DNA of 56,289 nt from JANLSE01 sp038214135 (GTDB lineage Bacteria > Chloroflexota > Chloroflexia > Chloroflexales > Roseiflexaceae). A program made the position numbers and the translations under genes. Location: contig JBBQSD010000026.1 in assembly GCA_038214135.1 (NCBI GenBank), forward strand, positions 1 through 56,289, given 5' to 3'. The notes beneath the pieces were generated by a model. That model was given only the letters and a program-made list of their open reading frames with translations. It was not told the DNA's origin and ran no database searches. Positions within the stretch are counted from its first letter, which is position 1; each line of letters opens with the position of its first letter. Positions 42,603 to 50,971 of the stretch are shown here, piece by piece.

Positions 42603-43112
42603 ATGCAGATCACGATTATTCGTAGCCATAGGCGAGCAAAGACAGTCAGTGCTCGTGTGGTCAATGGTGTGCTTGAAGTATTAGCGCCAGCTCATATTAG
42701 CGATGAAGAACTTACACATATTATTTCTCGTCTACAGCAGCGAATCGAGAAGAAACAGCAGCAAAAGCCAGTTGATGATACTGATCTTGCCGATATGGCG
42801 AAACGATTAAACAAAACCTATTTCAACAATAAACTGCAATGGACGGCGCTTTCGTGGTCGAATAACCAGGAGAAGCGCTATGGTAGTTGCACACCAGCTC
42901 TCAAAACCATCCGCATCTCGCAGCGTATCGCAACAATGCCACGTTTCGTCCAGGAATATGTTGTTATGCACGAACTGGCGCATCTGATCGAGGCCAATCA
43001 CGGCCCACGCTTCTGGCGATTGGTCAACCAGTACCCACGAACGGAACGCGCCCGTGGGTATCTCATGGCCGTTGGGTTAGAGGATCTGGACGAGCTGCCA
43101 AATACACCATAG
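42603..43112 (+). CDS. YgjP-like (M48-related) metal-dependent hydrolase
   Basis: 169 residues. RRAKTVSARVVNGVLEVLAP is the N-terminal YgjP/DUF45 pattern. KRYGSCTPALKTIRIS and VVMHELAHLIEANHGPRFW (about 121-139) give the zinc ligands HExxH and the downstream His. It is somewhat shorter than the usual 220-240 residues of the family, mainly in the N-terminal half. Its substrates are not known. No signal peptide. Confidence 0.88.
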   Translation: MQITIIRSHRRAKTVSARVVNGVLEVLAPAHISDEELTHIISRLQQRIEKKQQQKPVDDTDLADMAKRLNKTYFNNKLQWTALSWSNNQEKRYGSCTPALKTIRISQRIATMPRFVQEYVVMHELAHLIEANHGPRFWRLVNQYPRTERARGYLMAVGLEDLDELPNTP

Positions 43113-43142
43113 ATTCCATGGGGTATTGTCACCCTCCTCCAC

Positions 43143-43220
43143 CGCGGGCTGAAGCCACGCGGCTATGGGTTCGTTGCTCGTTGCCGCAGGCTTCAGCCTG
43201 CGGATGGAAGGGCATCCGGT
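43143..43220. repeat. CGGGCTGAAGC/GCTTCAGCC palindromic repeat
   Basis: CGCGGGCTGAAGCCACGCGG, a short spacer and CCGCAGGCTTCAGCCTGCGG, then ATGGAAGGGCATCC. A second nearly identical copy lies at 53782-53860, and a divergent one at 51805-51890. It lies between convergent genes. Confidence 0.75.
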
Positions 43221-43237
43221 ATTTCCCGATTATTTTG

Positions 43238-43969
43238 TTAATCTTCTTCAATTCGAAATGGGTTTGGATCATTGGCCATGATCTGTTCCAGAATGCGCTG
43301 TTCGCGCTTTGCGATGGTATCGACGAATGCTTGTATATTGTGTACTTTCCTGAATGCCGCATAGCCGCGCTCCAGAAAGTCGTACAGTTCGGTCCAACCT
43401 GCACGTTGTGCGGGAACACGAACAAGCTTCATTGCTACGCCAACAACCATCAATCGCGCTCCAGCGCCGACTGCCTGAAGGACATGGGTGGTAAGCTCAA
43501 TCTGCTGTACTCGTGTTGTGTTGTTATTGCAGCGTCGGTAGCCATCGGTATACTGTTGTGCTGTGATGGTATCAATCACACCGAGTTGGGCAAATAGCAT
43601 CTCGCACAGATCATGATCCAGCACATTTGTCAGGCGATTCAGTTCAACAGTATCGGCAAGCAACTGCACGGTTTGTGCTGGCAGGAAGCGCGCCAGGAAT
43701 GTATGGATCCGGGCAATATCATAATCGCGCTGGCTGAAATCGCGTGGCCCATAGATATCGCTCAGGAAAAAGCGACATGCTGGTGCATATTGCAGTTCGG
43801 CCAACAGATCGGCATAGGTTTGGGCCAGTCGCTGAGATTGCCAGGCACGCAGGAGTGCCATGTGCTGATCGAGCGCGGCACCAGCAATTGGCCGTTGTTT
43901 CAGTTCCTCACTATGTTGCAATTCATGCAGCAACCGGGCTGCATCTGGAGGCTTGGTCGGTTCTGTCAT
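43238..43969 (-). CDS. FFLEE(L)Y-motif-like protein
   Basis: 243 residues, mostly helical, no signal peptide. The segment ACRFFLSDIYGPRDFSQRDYDIARI (about 78-102) matches the pattern after which the FFLEELY-motif family is named, with SD in place of EE. MALLRAWQSQRLAQTYADLL and a downstream VVELNRLTNVLD-like block also fit. Function is unknown. AAAGGAGAACA precedes the ATG at 43969. The gene is convergent with the YgjP-like gene. The interval 43970-44165 shows nothing recognisable. Confidence 0.72.
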   Translation of the reverse strand: MTEPTKPPDAARLLHELQHSEELKQRPIAGAALDQHMALLRAWQSQRLAQTYADLLAELQYAPACRFFLSDIYGPRDFSQRDYDIARIHTFLARFLPAQTVQLLADTVELNRLTNVLDHDLCEMLFAQLGVIDTITAQQYTDGYRRCNNNTTRVQQIELTTHVLQAVGAGARLMVVGVAMKLVRVPAQRAGWTELYDFLERGYAAFRKVHNIQAFVDTIAKREQRILEQIMANDPNPFRIEED

Positions 43970-44169
43970 TGTTCTCCTTTGGGTTGTGGCAATCTGCGAG
44001 GTAGGAACTGAGCCGTGCAGAAGCCAGAAGGAGCAGCTCTCATATGAAGAAGCATACACCACGTGCGTGCCGCTAAGCGGAAAGAAAGCACTCCTGTGCG
44101 AGTATCTCTGTTCACCCAGCCATTGTTCTCTTGTTAGCTCTGCGTAAGGTCACCGTAAGAACTACTAGC

Positions 44170-44531
44170 GACAATCGAATGGTCAGTTCTGTGCGGATCA
44201 GAGCGCGGCTATCGTCCACCAGCGCACTGGCCTTGGGCAGGCATTTCTGATCGGTACGCATATGGATGCCGCTGCTGTCGATCAGGATGCTGCTGCTGCA
44301 CTCTTGTTGGGCTTGGCGGAACAGGCTGGGTTACGGCGGCCAATTGAAATCGCCGATAAGCCAGCGTTTATCGAGGCCCATTTGATGCTGGCTGGAAACC
44401 AGCGCCTAGTGATTCTTACCAACAATAGCGCGTAATCGGTGATTGTGCAGGTTGGAATACCTGGGTATGCAGCGCAGCGCGCAACCGAAATCCTGCACCA
44501 ATCGGCACTTGGATTGGTTGATGGGCGATGA
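44170..44531 (+). pseudogene. C-terminal remnant of a beta-galactosidase-like glycosidase
   Basis: One frame reads GLGQAFLIGTHMDAAAV, then IEAHLMLAGNQRLVILTNNS, a TAA at 44433-44435, and in the same frame VIVQVGIPGYAAQRATEIL up to TGA at 44531. The GTG-pattern (return of the trimer domain, then a C-terminal beta domain) resembles GH42 enzymes. The internal TAA probably replaced a Gln codon. No start codon or catalytic domain is present. Confidence 0.55.
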
Positions 44532-44668
44532 TTATGAGCTTTCAGCTTTCAGCTTTCAGGACTCTAACGATGGAAGTCTGTACAAACAATAGCCGTAGTC
44601 GTGCCAGTAAGAGCTTCAATCTGCTCCGAAAGAGCTGATGGCTGAGCGCTTAATTGAGTGAGTCCCCA

Positions 44669-45691
44669 ATGCTTGCAACCAATCTGATACCGCAGCTTCA
44701 TGCATATCTTGCTGATCCAGTGATCGCTGCATCAATTGGCTTGGATACCCAGGAGGTTGAGCTCTCGTTTCTGGCCCAGGGCGAGTACAATATCAACTAT
44801 CTGCTCACAACGCCATATGGCCGCCGCGTTGTGCGCGTCAATGTTGGCACGCAGATCGGCAAGCCTGGTGGCGAGCAGATCGCCTATGAGGCAGCGGCAC
44901 TACGCCTGATTGAGGACGCCCATGTTGGGCCACACCTGTACCATGTTGATCCAAGCCTGGAGCGGATACCATACGGGCTGCTGATCATGGAATATCTGCC
45001 GGGTGTGCCGCTTGATTATGGCAATTCAGTGCAGATCGCGGCGGCGGCTGCGACACTGGCCCGCTTGCACACGATTGCAGCTCCAGCCAATAGCCCGTTC
45101 ATCCATCGCCGCCCGCTGATCGATGATCTTGCCGAAGCGCAAAGCTGGCTTGCCCCCTATCTGGCCTGCGAACGAGCACCACTGGCAGTTCGGGAAATCT
45201 TTGAACATCTGCTTGAACAAGCCCAGATCGCCGCCGAACGAGACACAGCGCGTTTTCCTGAACCATTCGCACTCGTGCATACCGATGTCCAGGCGCATAA
45301 CTTTATTGTCGATACCCAGGCGAATGCACTGCGTGTTTCGCTTGTGGATTGGGAGCGTCCGCTGATTGATGATCCGACCTATGACCTGGTTCATTTTCTG
45401 CTGCCAACCACCACCCGTTGGAAGTGTGGCTATACGTTTACGCAAGCTGAACAACAGCACTTTCTGGAAGCGTATTGCGCTGCACGACTGGATCTCGATG
45501 CCGCTGATGTGCGTGAGCGCCAACGCATACGCAGGCCATTCATTCTGATGCGGGCACTCGGCTGGTGTGCAGGGGCGTGGGTCGATTATACTGGGCCAGG
45601 GCGTGCGATCAACAACAACGACACACTGCTCAAGATCGAGGAGTATCTCCAGCCACAAGAACTGAAGGAACTGTTTGGCGAATGGCTCTAA
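44669..45691 (+). CDS. Phosphotransferase of the APH/choline kinase fold
   Basis: 340 residues. FLAQGEYNINYLLTTPYGRRV is the nucleotide loop, LIMEYLPGVPL the hinge, LVHTDVQAHNFIVD the catalytic loop (Brenner-like HxDxxxxN) and VDWERPLIDDPTYDL the metal-binding DxE/D segment. Such kinases phosphorylate aminoglycosides, choline, thiamine or sugars. The tight overlap with an ABC permease gene suggests a small transported alcohol or vitamin-like substrate (inference). A TTG at 44654 is an alternative start. The stop overlaps the permease start. Confidence 0.85.
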   Translation: MLATNLIPQLHAYLADPVIAASIGLDTQEVELSFLAQGEYNINYLLTTPYGRRVVRVNVGTQIGKPGGEQIAYEAAALRLIEDAHVGPHLYHVDPSLERIPYGLLIMEYLPGVPLDYGNSVQIAAAAATLARLHTIAAPANSPFIHRRPLIDDLAEAQSWLAPYLACERAPLAVREIFEHLLEQAQIAAERDTARFPEPFALVHTDVQAHNFIVDTQANALRVSLVDWERPLIDDPTYDLVHFLLPTTTRWKCGYTFTQAEQQHFLEAYCAARLDLDAADVRERQRIRRPFILMRALGWCAGAWVDYTGPGRAINNNDTLLKIEEYLQPQELKELFGEWL

Positions 45692-46032
45692 CGACATATA
45701 TTGAACAGCCTGCGAATAGGGTACGCCTGCTTATGCGGCGCGGGTGGCTGTTGCGCTGCATACTCGTCGCATCAATGGCGATCTGGACGTTAGCTCCGCT
45801 GATCTCGCTGCCATTCTGGTCGTTCAGTGCCAGTTGGCGCTGGCCGGATCTGTTGCCGCAGGAATGGAGCCTGCGCGCCTGGAGCTACATCATTTCACCA
45901 GGGGCACAGGCACTGGCGGCGCTTTCGACCAGTTTGATCCTGGTGCTGATTGTGACGCTGCTGGCATTGGCTGCTGGCATTCCGGCGGCATTGGCATTGG
46001 GCCGCAGGCAGTTCCGCGGCAAAGCCAGGTGA
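45682..46032 (+). pseudogene. ABC transporter permease, 3'-truncated
   Basis: About 116 residues: a first membrane segment (CILVASMAIWTLAPLISLPFW), a periplasmic loop and the start of the permease core (ALSTSLILVLIVTLLALAAGI). The EAA loop and remaining segments are missing. The frame ends just where ATPase sequence begins. It starts inside the end of the kinase gene. The type resembles PotC/CysW-like or phosphonate permeases. Confidence 0.75.
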
Positions 46033-46800
46033 ATTATTGGCGCTGCTTGGGCCATCGGGGAGTGGCAAAAGCACGACACTGCGGGCGATTGCTGGGTTTC
46101 TGCCGAATACGGGCTGCAGCGACATTGATCTCGATGGCCAGCGTCGTCCATACCAGATCAGCGGTGGGCAACGCCAGCGGGTGTACTCGCTCGCGCACTG
46201 GTGACGCGCCCGCGTTTGTTATTGCTTGATGAGCCGTTTGCGGCACTGGATCCAGAACTGCGCGATGACATGCGCCTGTTGGTGCGCCGATTGCAACGCG
46301 AGCAGGGCGTGACAACGATACTGGTCACGCATGATCAGCAGGAGGCATCCATGATGGCTGATCGGATCGCATTGCTGATCAATGGGCATCTGCAGCAGGT
46401 TGGTCCACCAGAGTCGTTCTACACCAGCCCGGCGAATCTGGCGGTGGCACGCTTTTTTGGCGCACAGAACTTCCTGCCTGGTACGCTCGGCCAGGATCAG
46501 CATACAGTTACGACGGCGATTGGGCTACTCTCAATCTGCCATACTGGTGTGAACCCTGGCCCAGTAACACTTATTATTCGGCCAGAACATGTTCGCATGG
46601 AACCGGTCAACGCACCAGGTGATGGCCTGATTGGATGTATACGCGGGCGGCAGTTCCTTGGCGGATCACACCGTTATTGTATGACAATTGGCTCGACAGA
46701 ACTGAGCGCCCTGACGACCACAGCACGCTATGGAATCGGCGATCAGGTGCGAGTCGTTCTTCCAGCAGAACATCTATGGGCGCTGCCTGATAGCCGATAG
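46031..46800 (+). pseudogene. ABC transporter ATPase (PotA-like), broken
   Basis: From about 46031 one frame reads ELLALLGPSGSGKSTTLRAI (Walker A) and, after a gap that removes the Q-loop, YQISGGQRQR (signature). A frameshift near 46190 is needed to continue into VTRPRLLLLDEPFAALDP (Walker B), VTHDQQEASMMADRIALL and the C-terminal TOBE-like part up to 46800. N-terminal residues, about 60-70 residues between Walker A and the signature, and the frame are lost. With the truncated permease this is a collapsed transporter operon. Confidence 0.8.
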
Positions 46801-46819
46801 CCGAGAACCAAGAATCAAG

Positions 46820-46880
46820 ATGCCCTCACCCCCGGCCCCTCTCCCGCTGCGGCAGGCGAGGGGAGGCGCAGCAGAGGGAG
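46820..46880. repeat. CCCTCACCCC-type palindromic repeat, partial
   Basis: GCCCTCACCCCCGGCCCCTC followed by CCGCTGCGG and GAGGGAGGGAAG. Related to 12305-12420 and 14820-14915. AACCAAGAATCAAG words precede it. Confidence 0.55.
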
Positions 46881-47017
46881 GGAAGTAGCCACAAGCATCG
46901 ATTGATCGCAGCCGAGTCATGACCAACAGGCATTGGGATGCCACCAGCATGCATTACTGGTCGGGTACCAGACCCAAAGGGTACCCCGGTGCCGTAGCGC
47001 CTGCCCGAGGGAAGGTT

Positions 47018-47053
47018 GCCCAGAGGGCACCCAAAACCGGGTGCCCTCTGGGC
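47018..47053. repeat. Perfect 15-bp inverted repeat
   Basis: GCCCAGAGGGCACCC, loop AAAACC, GGGTGCCCTCTGGGC. The adjacent 46968-46985 has further smaller palindromes (GGTACC pairs). There is no T-run, so it is not a clear terminator. Confidence 0.75.
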
Positions 47054-47079
47054 GGGAACGGTTTCGCATGTCGCGCGGA

Positions 47080-47203
47080 GCGGCAATATCGCCCGCCACG
47101 CGCAGTGGCAATATCGCCCGCCACGCAGTGGCATAATCAGCCCGCCATGCAGTGGCATAATCAGCCCGCCACGCAGTGGCAATATCGCCCACCACGCAGT
47201 GGT
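47080..47203. repeat. Array of 23-25 base hairpin repeats before the radical SAM gene
   Basis: Units start at 47095, 47120, 47144, 47168 and 47191, with a partial one at 47080. The pattern is GCCACGCAGTGGC followed by AATATCGCCC or ATAATCAGCCC. Each unit has a 5-bp stem GCCAC/GTGGC around GCA. The unit at 47191 reads ACCAC...GTGGT, a paired change that keeps the stem. The unit at 47144 has GCCAT, still pairing by G-U. The array ends 58 bases before the start codon. Confidence 0.8.
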
Positions 47204-47261
47204 ATGATTGACATATAACGTTGTAGTCATAGAGAACAAAGATACCGAAGGGAGTACCGCC

Positions 47262-48686
47262 TTGGCCGAGATTGCGCTGTTTGACCCGTCCACATCATCA
47301 TTCAAATCGATCGCCGGACGAACGCTGAAGGCCACTGAGAGTATCTGTACGATCTGTAACAGCCGTGTGCCAGCCGCCTATGTTGGCACTGATGATGGAG
47401 CTGCCTACTTTAGCCGAACATGTCCAACTCATGGTGCCCACGAGACATACCTTGGCCCATATGCCGATTTCTATCAGCGCATCTTTCTTCTCGATGAGGA
47501 GATCAAACGCCGCTGGCCGAACAAGCTGACCCAGCCGCCGATTCAGCATCCCGGCTCGCCATTCACCATGCGTGATCGGGCTAATCTGGTGATGCTTGAA
47601 GTCACCGAGAAGTGCAACCTGACCTGCCCGATGTGTTTTGCTGGCAGTAGCCCGGCTGGCCGCCATTACACCCTGGTGGAACTACACAACCGAATCAATG
47701 AGGTGATTGAGGTCGAGGGCAAGGGGGTTTCGTTCCAGATTAGTGGCGGCGAGCCGACGGTTCGCAAAGATCTCGATAAAATCATCAAGATGTGCTATGA
47801 CGCTGGATGTGGCCATGTTGAGGTGATCAGCAATGGTATTCGGATCGCCAAAGATCCCAAGTATGCCAAGGAACTCAAATCCTGGGGCGTGACCTCGCTG
47901 TACCTACAATTTGATAGCACCAATGATGATCATATCGAACAGTTGCGTGGCGAACGGCTGTGGTGGGTGCGCGAAAAAGCACTCGAACACCTGGCCGATG
48001 CCGAACTGCCGGTTGTGCTGGCGGTTGCGATTCTGCCTGGCCTGAACGACGATCAGGTTCCACCAACCCTGGATGTGATTGCCCGCAGCCGCGCCAATAT
48101 TGTGGCAGTGAACTTCCAGTGTGCGACACCATTTGGTGGCCGCTTCGATATCGCAGCACCACGCAAGCTGCGTCTGCCCGACATGCTCGATATTATGCAC
48201 AAGCAGGCCGGGCTAGAACCAGAGGGCTTCTGGCCGGTTGGCAGTGGATCGCCGCTGTGCAACGCCTATGGCCGGGTGGCCTTCCGCAATGGGCGCTGGG
48301 AACATGCGCTCAAGGATTTCAGCGTTGAGGATTTCCTTGATCTTCAGGGCGAAGATCCAGTGACGTTCGTGCGCGGGCTGACGGTTGGGCTGAGTGAGTG
48401 TTTGCCCTATATGATCAAGACCGTGATGAAGAAGCCGAGCCTTGTCCGAAAACTGGCCCCGCTGGTTGGCGATGATCCATTGGCATGGCTGCGCGGCAAA
48501 CGCGAAAAGCAGACGACGATCTATATCAAGCCATTTATGGACGAGAGCGATATCGACCTGGATCGGGTTGAGCGCTGCTGCTACCATAACGCATCACCAC
48601 GCGGGATCATGAGCTTCTGCGCCATGAATATCATTGGCCGCGAAACGCCAGTCGCAGAAACGGCATTTGAGGGCAAGGCACGCTAG
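47262..48686 (+). CDS. Radical SAM protein, tetraether-synthase-like (Tes/MJ0619 type)
   Basis: 474 residues. An N-terminal rubredoxin-like or zinc knuckle has ICTICNSRVPA (Cys29, Cys32) and RTCPTHG (Cys54, His57). The radical SAM core has CNLTCPMC (Cys118, Cys122, Cys125), ISGGEPTVRKDL and FDSTND. The C-terminus has RCCYHNASPRGIMSFCAMN, probably ligands of auxiliary clusters. This layout matches the Tes/MJ0619 group, which makes C-C bonds between lipid chains or C-methylates cofactors. The product here is not known. TTG at 47262 is preferred, with AGGGAG 8 bases before it; the ATG at 47207-47208 lies in the hairpin array and lacks a ribosome-binding site. A flavoprotein gene follows after 9 bases. 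Confidence 0.8.
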   Translation: MAEIALFDPSTSSFKSIAGRTLKATESICTICNSRVPAAYVGTDDGAAYFSRTCPTHGAHETYLGPYADFYQRIFLLDEEIKRRWPNKLTQPPIQHPGSPFTMRDRANLVMLEVTEKCNLTCPMCFAGSSPAGRHYTLVELHNRINEVIEVEGKGVSFQISGGEPTVRKDLDKIIKMCYDAGCGHVEVISNGIRIAKDPKYAKELKSWGVTSLYLQFDSTNDDHIEQLRGERLWWVREKALEHLADAELPVVLAVAILPGLNDDQVPPTLDVIARSRANIVAVNFQCATPFGGRFDIAAPRKLRLPDMLDIMHKQAGLEPEGFWPVGSGSPLCNAYGRVAFRNGRWEHALKDFSVEDFLDLQGEDPVTFVRGLTVGLSECLPYMIKTVMKKPSLVRKLAPLVGDDPLAWLRGKREKQTTIYIKPFMDESDIDLDRVERCCYHNASPRGIMSFCAMNIIGRETPVAETAFEGKAR

Positions 48687-48695
48687 GAGCATACG

Positions 48696-50114
48696 ATGGC
48701 ACGCTATACCTATGATGTCACGATTATTGGTGGTGGTTCGGGCGGGTTGACTGCTGCACGCCTGGCGCATGCGCTTGGGGCGCGGGTGGCGCTGATCGAT
48801 AAGGAGCGGCTGGGCGGCGATTGCCTGCACTATGGTTGTGTCCCCAGCAAATCGCTGATTCATGTGGCCAAGGTTGCACAGCAGGCCCGCCATGCTGCCG
48901 AATTGGGCCTGGCTCCTGCCGAACTGCATCCCGATATGGCCAAAGTAACGGCCTATGTGCAGGGCGTGATTGAGCGCGCATCAATTGCCGAGAAAACCTA
49001 TACCGAGGGCGTGGATGTGCGGCTTGGCGCATTCAAGTTTACCGGCAAGAACGAATTCACGATCAATGGCACACCGCTCTCCAGTGGTTCATTCATCATC
49101 GCCACCGGCTCACGGCCTGTTGTGCCGAAGATCGATGGGCTGGCCGAGACGGGCTTTCTCAGTAATGAACAGGCCTTCGATCTGCTGCATCTCCCGCCAA
49201 CACTGACGGTGGTTGGTGGTGGGCCGATTGGCTGTGAACTGGCCCAGGCCTTTGCACGTCTGGGAACCAGTGTCACAATCGTGCAGAGTGCCGATCAGCT
49301 GCTGCCACGCGAGGAACCAGAGGTAGCCCAGGCAATTGCTGAGGCATTCGCACGCGAGGGAATTAATATCATCCTGAACGCTCGCATGCAACGCGCCTAT
49401 CGCGATGGTCAGGAGAAGGTTGTGGTTGCCAAACAGGGCGATCAGGAGATCGAGGTGCGTGGCAGTGAAATTCTGATTGCGCTTGGCCGTTCACCAAACA
49501 CCGAGGGCTTGAACCTGGAGGCAGCTGGGGTCAAGTTCGAGAAGAAGGGCATCGTTGTTGACGAGTACCTGCAGACCAGCCAGAATGGAATCTATGCCAT
49601 TGGTGATGTGCTTGGTGGCTATTTGTTCAGCCATGTCGCTGCCTACCATGCAGGAGTTGCTGTTCGCAATGTGCTGGTGCCGGTTGGCCGCAGCAAGGTT
49701 GGCTACGATGCCCTGCCGTGGGTCACATTCACCGATCCAGAGGCAGCACGGATCGGGCTGACCGAAGAAGAGGCCATGAAACGTGGGCCAGTGCGGGTTA
49801 TTCGCTTTCCATGGAGCGAGATCGATCGGGCACAGGCCGAGGGTGAGCCACATGGCTTCATCAAACTGGTGCTTGGCGCAAAGAACGACGACATCCTTGG
49901 CGCGCATCTGGTTGGTGCCCATTGTGGCGAACTGCTGGCCGAACTAGCACTGGCCATGAAACACAAACTTGGCCTGAATGCAATCTTCTCAACCATTCAC
50001 GCCTACCCAACCTATACCACTGGGTTGCAGCAGGCCGCTTTCGAAGCCTATCTGGAATCTGAATCACTCAAGAATGCGCGTAAAATCATCCGGCCTGTCC
50101 TCGCATTTCGCTAA
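48696..50114 (+). CDS. FAD-dependent pyridine nucleotide-disulfide oxidoreductase (mercuric-reductase/LPD-like)
   Basis: 472 residues. FAD motif TIIGGGSGGLTAARLA (9-24), redox pair in GGDCLHYGCVPSKSLI (Cys43, Cys48), NAD(P)H motif VVGGGPIGCELAQAFARLG, FAD motif IYAIGDVLGG and C-terminal dimer interface HAYPTYTTGLQQA with the His-base in FSTIHAYPT. The CLHYGC spacing is the class I pattern, close to YkgC/MerA-like proteins, but without an N-terminal heavy-metal domain or a C-terminal Cys pair. Given the 9-base spacing it could supply electrons to the radical SAM enzyme (inference). GGAGCATACG lies before the ATG. Confidence 0.92.
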   Translation: MARYTYDVTIIGGGSGGLTAARLAHALGARVALIDKERLGGDCLHYGCVPSKSLIHVAKVAQQARHAAELGLAPAELHPDMAKVTAYVQGVIERASIAEKTYTEGVDVRLGAFKFTGKNEFTINGTPLSSGSFIIATGSRPVVPKIDGLAETGFLSNEQAFDLLHLPPTLTVVGGGPIGCELAQAFARLGTSVTIVQSADQLLPREEPEVAQAIAEAFAREGINIILNARMQRAYRDGQEKVVVAKQGDQEIEVRGSEILIALGRSPNTEGLNLEAAGVKFEKKGIVVDEYLQTSQNGIYAIGDVLGGYLFSHVAAYHAGVAVRNVLVPVGRSKVGYDALPWVTFTDPEAARIGLTEEEAMKRGPVRVIRFPWSEIDRAQAEGEPHGFIKLVLGAKNDDILGAHLVGAHCGELLAELALAMKHKLGLNAIFSTIHAYPTYTTGLQQAAFEAYLESESLKNARKIIRPVLAFR

Positions 50115-50131
50115 CGTCAACATTTGATAGA

Positions 50132-50956
50132 ATGGCAATCATCGTGCTGAACGCACTCGAACAGGTTACGCTGAATGGCTCATCGGTGCGGCGTAAAGCC
50201 ACTATTCGGTTCTGGTATCAGCTGTTGAGCCGCTTGGACACACAGGCATTGATGCCACTGATGAACTATGGCTATGCTGCGCTCGATCCACACTCGCCGA
50301 TAATACCATTACCAGCGGAAGAAGAGCCGCATCGCTATGGCCTGCAGCTCTACCGCCGTGTTGCTGGAGCAGCCGATCTGCCTGGGCGCAGCGTACTCGA
50401 AATTGGCTGCGGTCGTGGCGGCGGAGCAGCACACCTAGCACGTACACTCAAGCCTGCGACATATACTGGCATGGATTTCTCGCAGCGCGCAATTGCGTTC
50501 TGCCAGGCTCGGCACCAGGCAGCTCATTTGCGTTTCGTCCCTGGTGATGCCGAGGCGCTGCCGTTTGGTGATGCACAATTCGATAGAATCATCAATGTTG
50601 AGTCGTCACACTGCTACCCGGCCTTCGAGTGTTTCATAGCAGAAGTAACTCGGGTATTGCGGCCAGGCGGATTGCTGCTGTATACCGATTGGCGGCCAGC
50701 AACTCAGCTTGAGCAATGGCGGGCACAGATTACCAAGACTGGCCTGCAGATCATCGAGGATACATCGATTACGGCGAATGTCCTGCGCGCCTTGGATCTC
50801 GATCACCAGCGTAAACTTGAACTCATTCGTGCCCATGCGCCAAAACTGATTGAGCGACGATTTGCTGCATTTGCTGGATTACGCGGCTCGCCGATCTATC
50901 GGCGCTTCCAATCTGGTGAGTTGGAGTATCGCCTGATTGTGTTACGCAAGCCATAA
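50132..50956 (+). CDS. SAM-dependent methyltransferase, class I
   Basis: 274 residues. VLEIGCGRGGGAAHLA (motif I, about 88-103), YTGMDFSQRAIAFCQAR (motif II), AEALPFGDAQFDRIINVE and RPGGLLLYTDW are typical. The N-terminal MNYGYAALDP and the RRYGLQLYRR-like region are shared with O- and C-methyltransferases acting on lipids or polyketides. It follows the flavoprotein by 17 bases on the same strand, so a lipid-modifying cluster is possible (inference). No strong ribosome-binding site is seen. Confidence 0.86.
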   Translation: MAIIVLNALEQVTLNGSSVRRKATIRFWYQLLSRLDTQALMPLMNYGYAALDPHSPIIPLPAEEEPHRYGLQLYRRVAGAADLPGRSVLEIGCGRGGGAAHLARTLKPATYTGMDFSQRAIAFCQARHQAAHLRFVPGDAEALPFGDAQFDRIINVESSHCYPAFECFIAEVTRVLRPGGLLLYTDWRPATQLEQWRAQITKTGLQIIEDTSITANVLRALDLDHQRKLELIRAHAPKLIERRFAAFAGLRGSPIYRRFQSGELEYRLIVLRKP

Positions 50957-50971
50957 TCGAGGCATGCCAAC

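Noticed and set aside
47080..47203. Possible CRISPR array
   Set aside because: Units are 23-25 bases without spacers, each a palindrome, and no cas gene is present.
47207..47261. ATG start 18 codons upstream for the radical SAM gene
   Set aside because: Lies in the hairpin array, has no ribosome-binding site and adds residues without family resemblance.
48696..50114. Mercuric reductase MerA
   Set aside because: No N-terminal heavy-metal domain, no C-terminal vicinal cysteines and no mer genes nearby.
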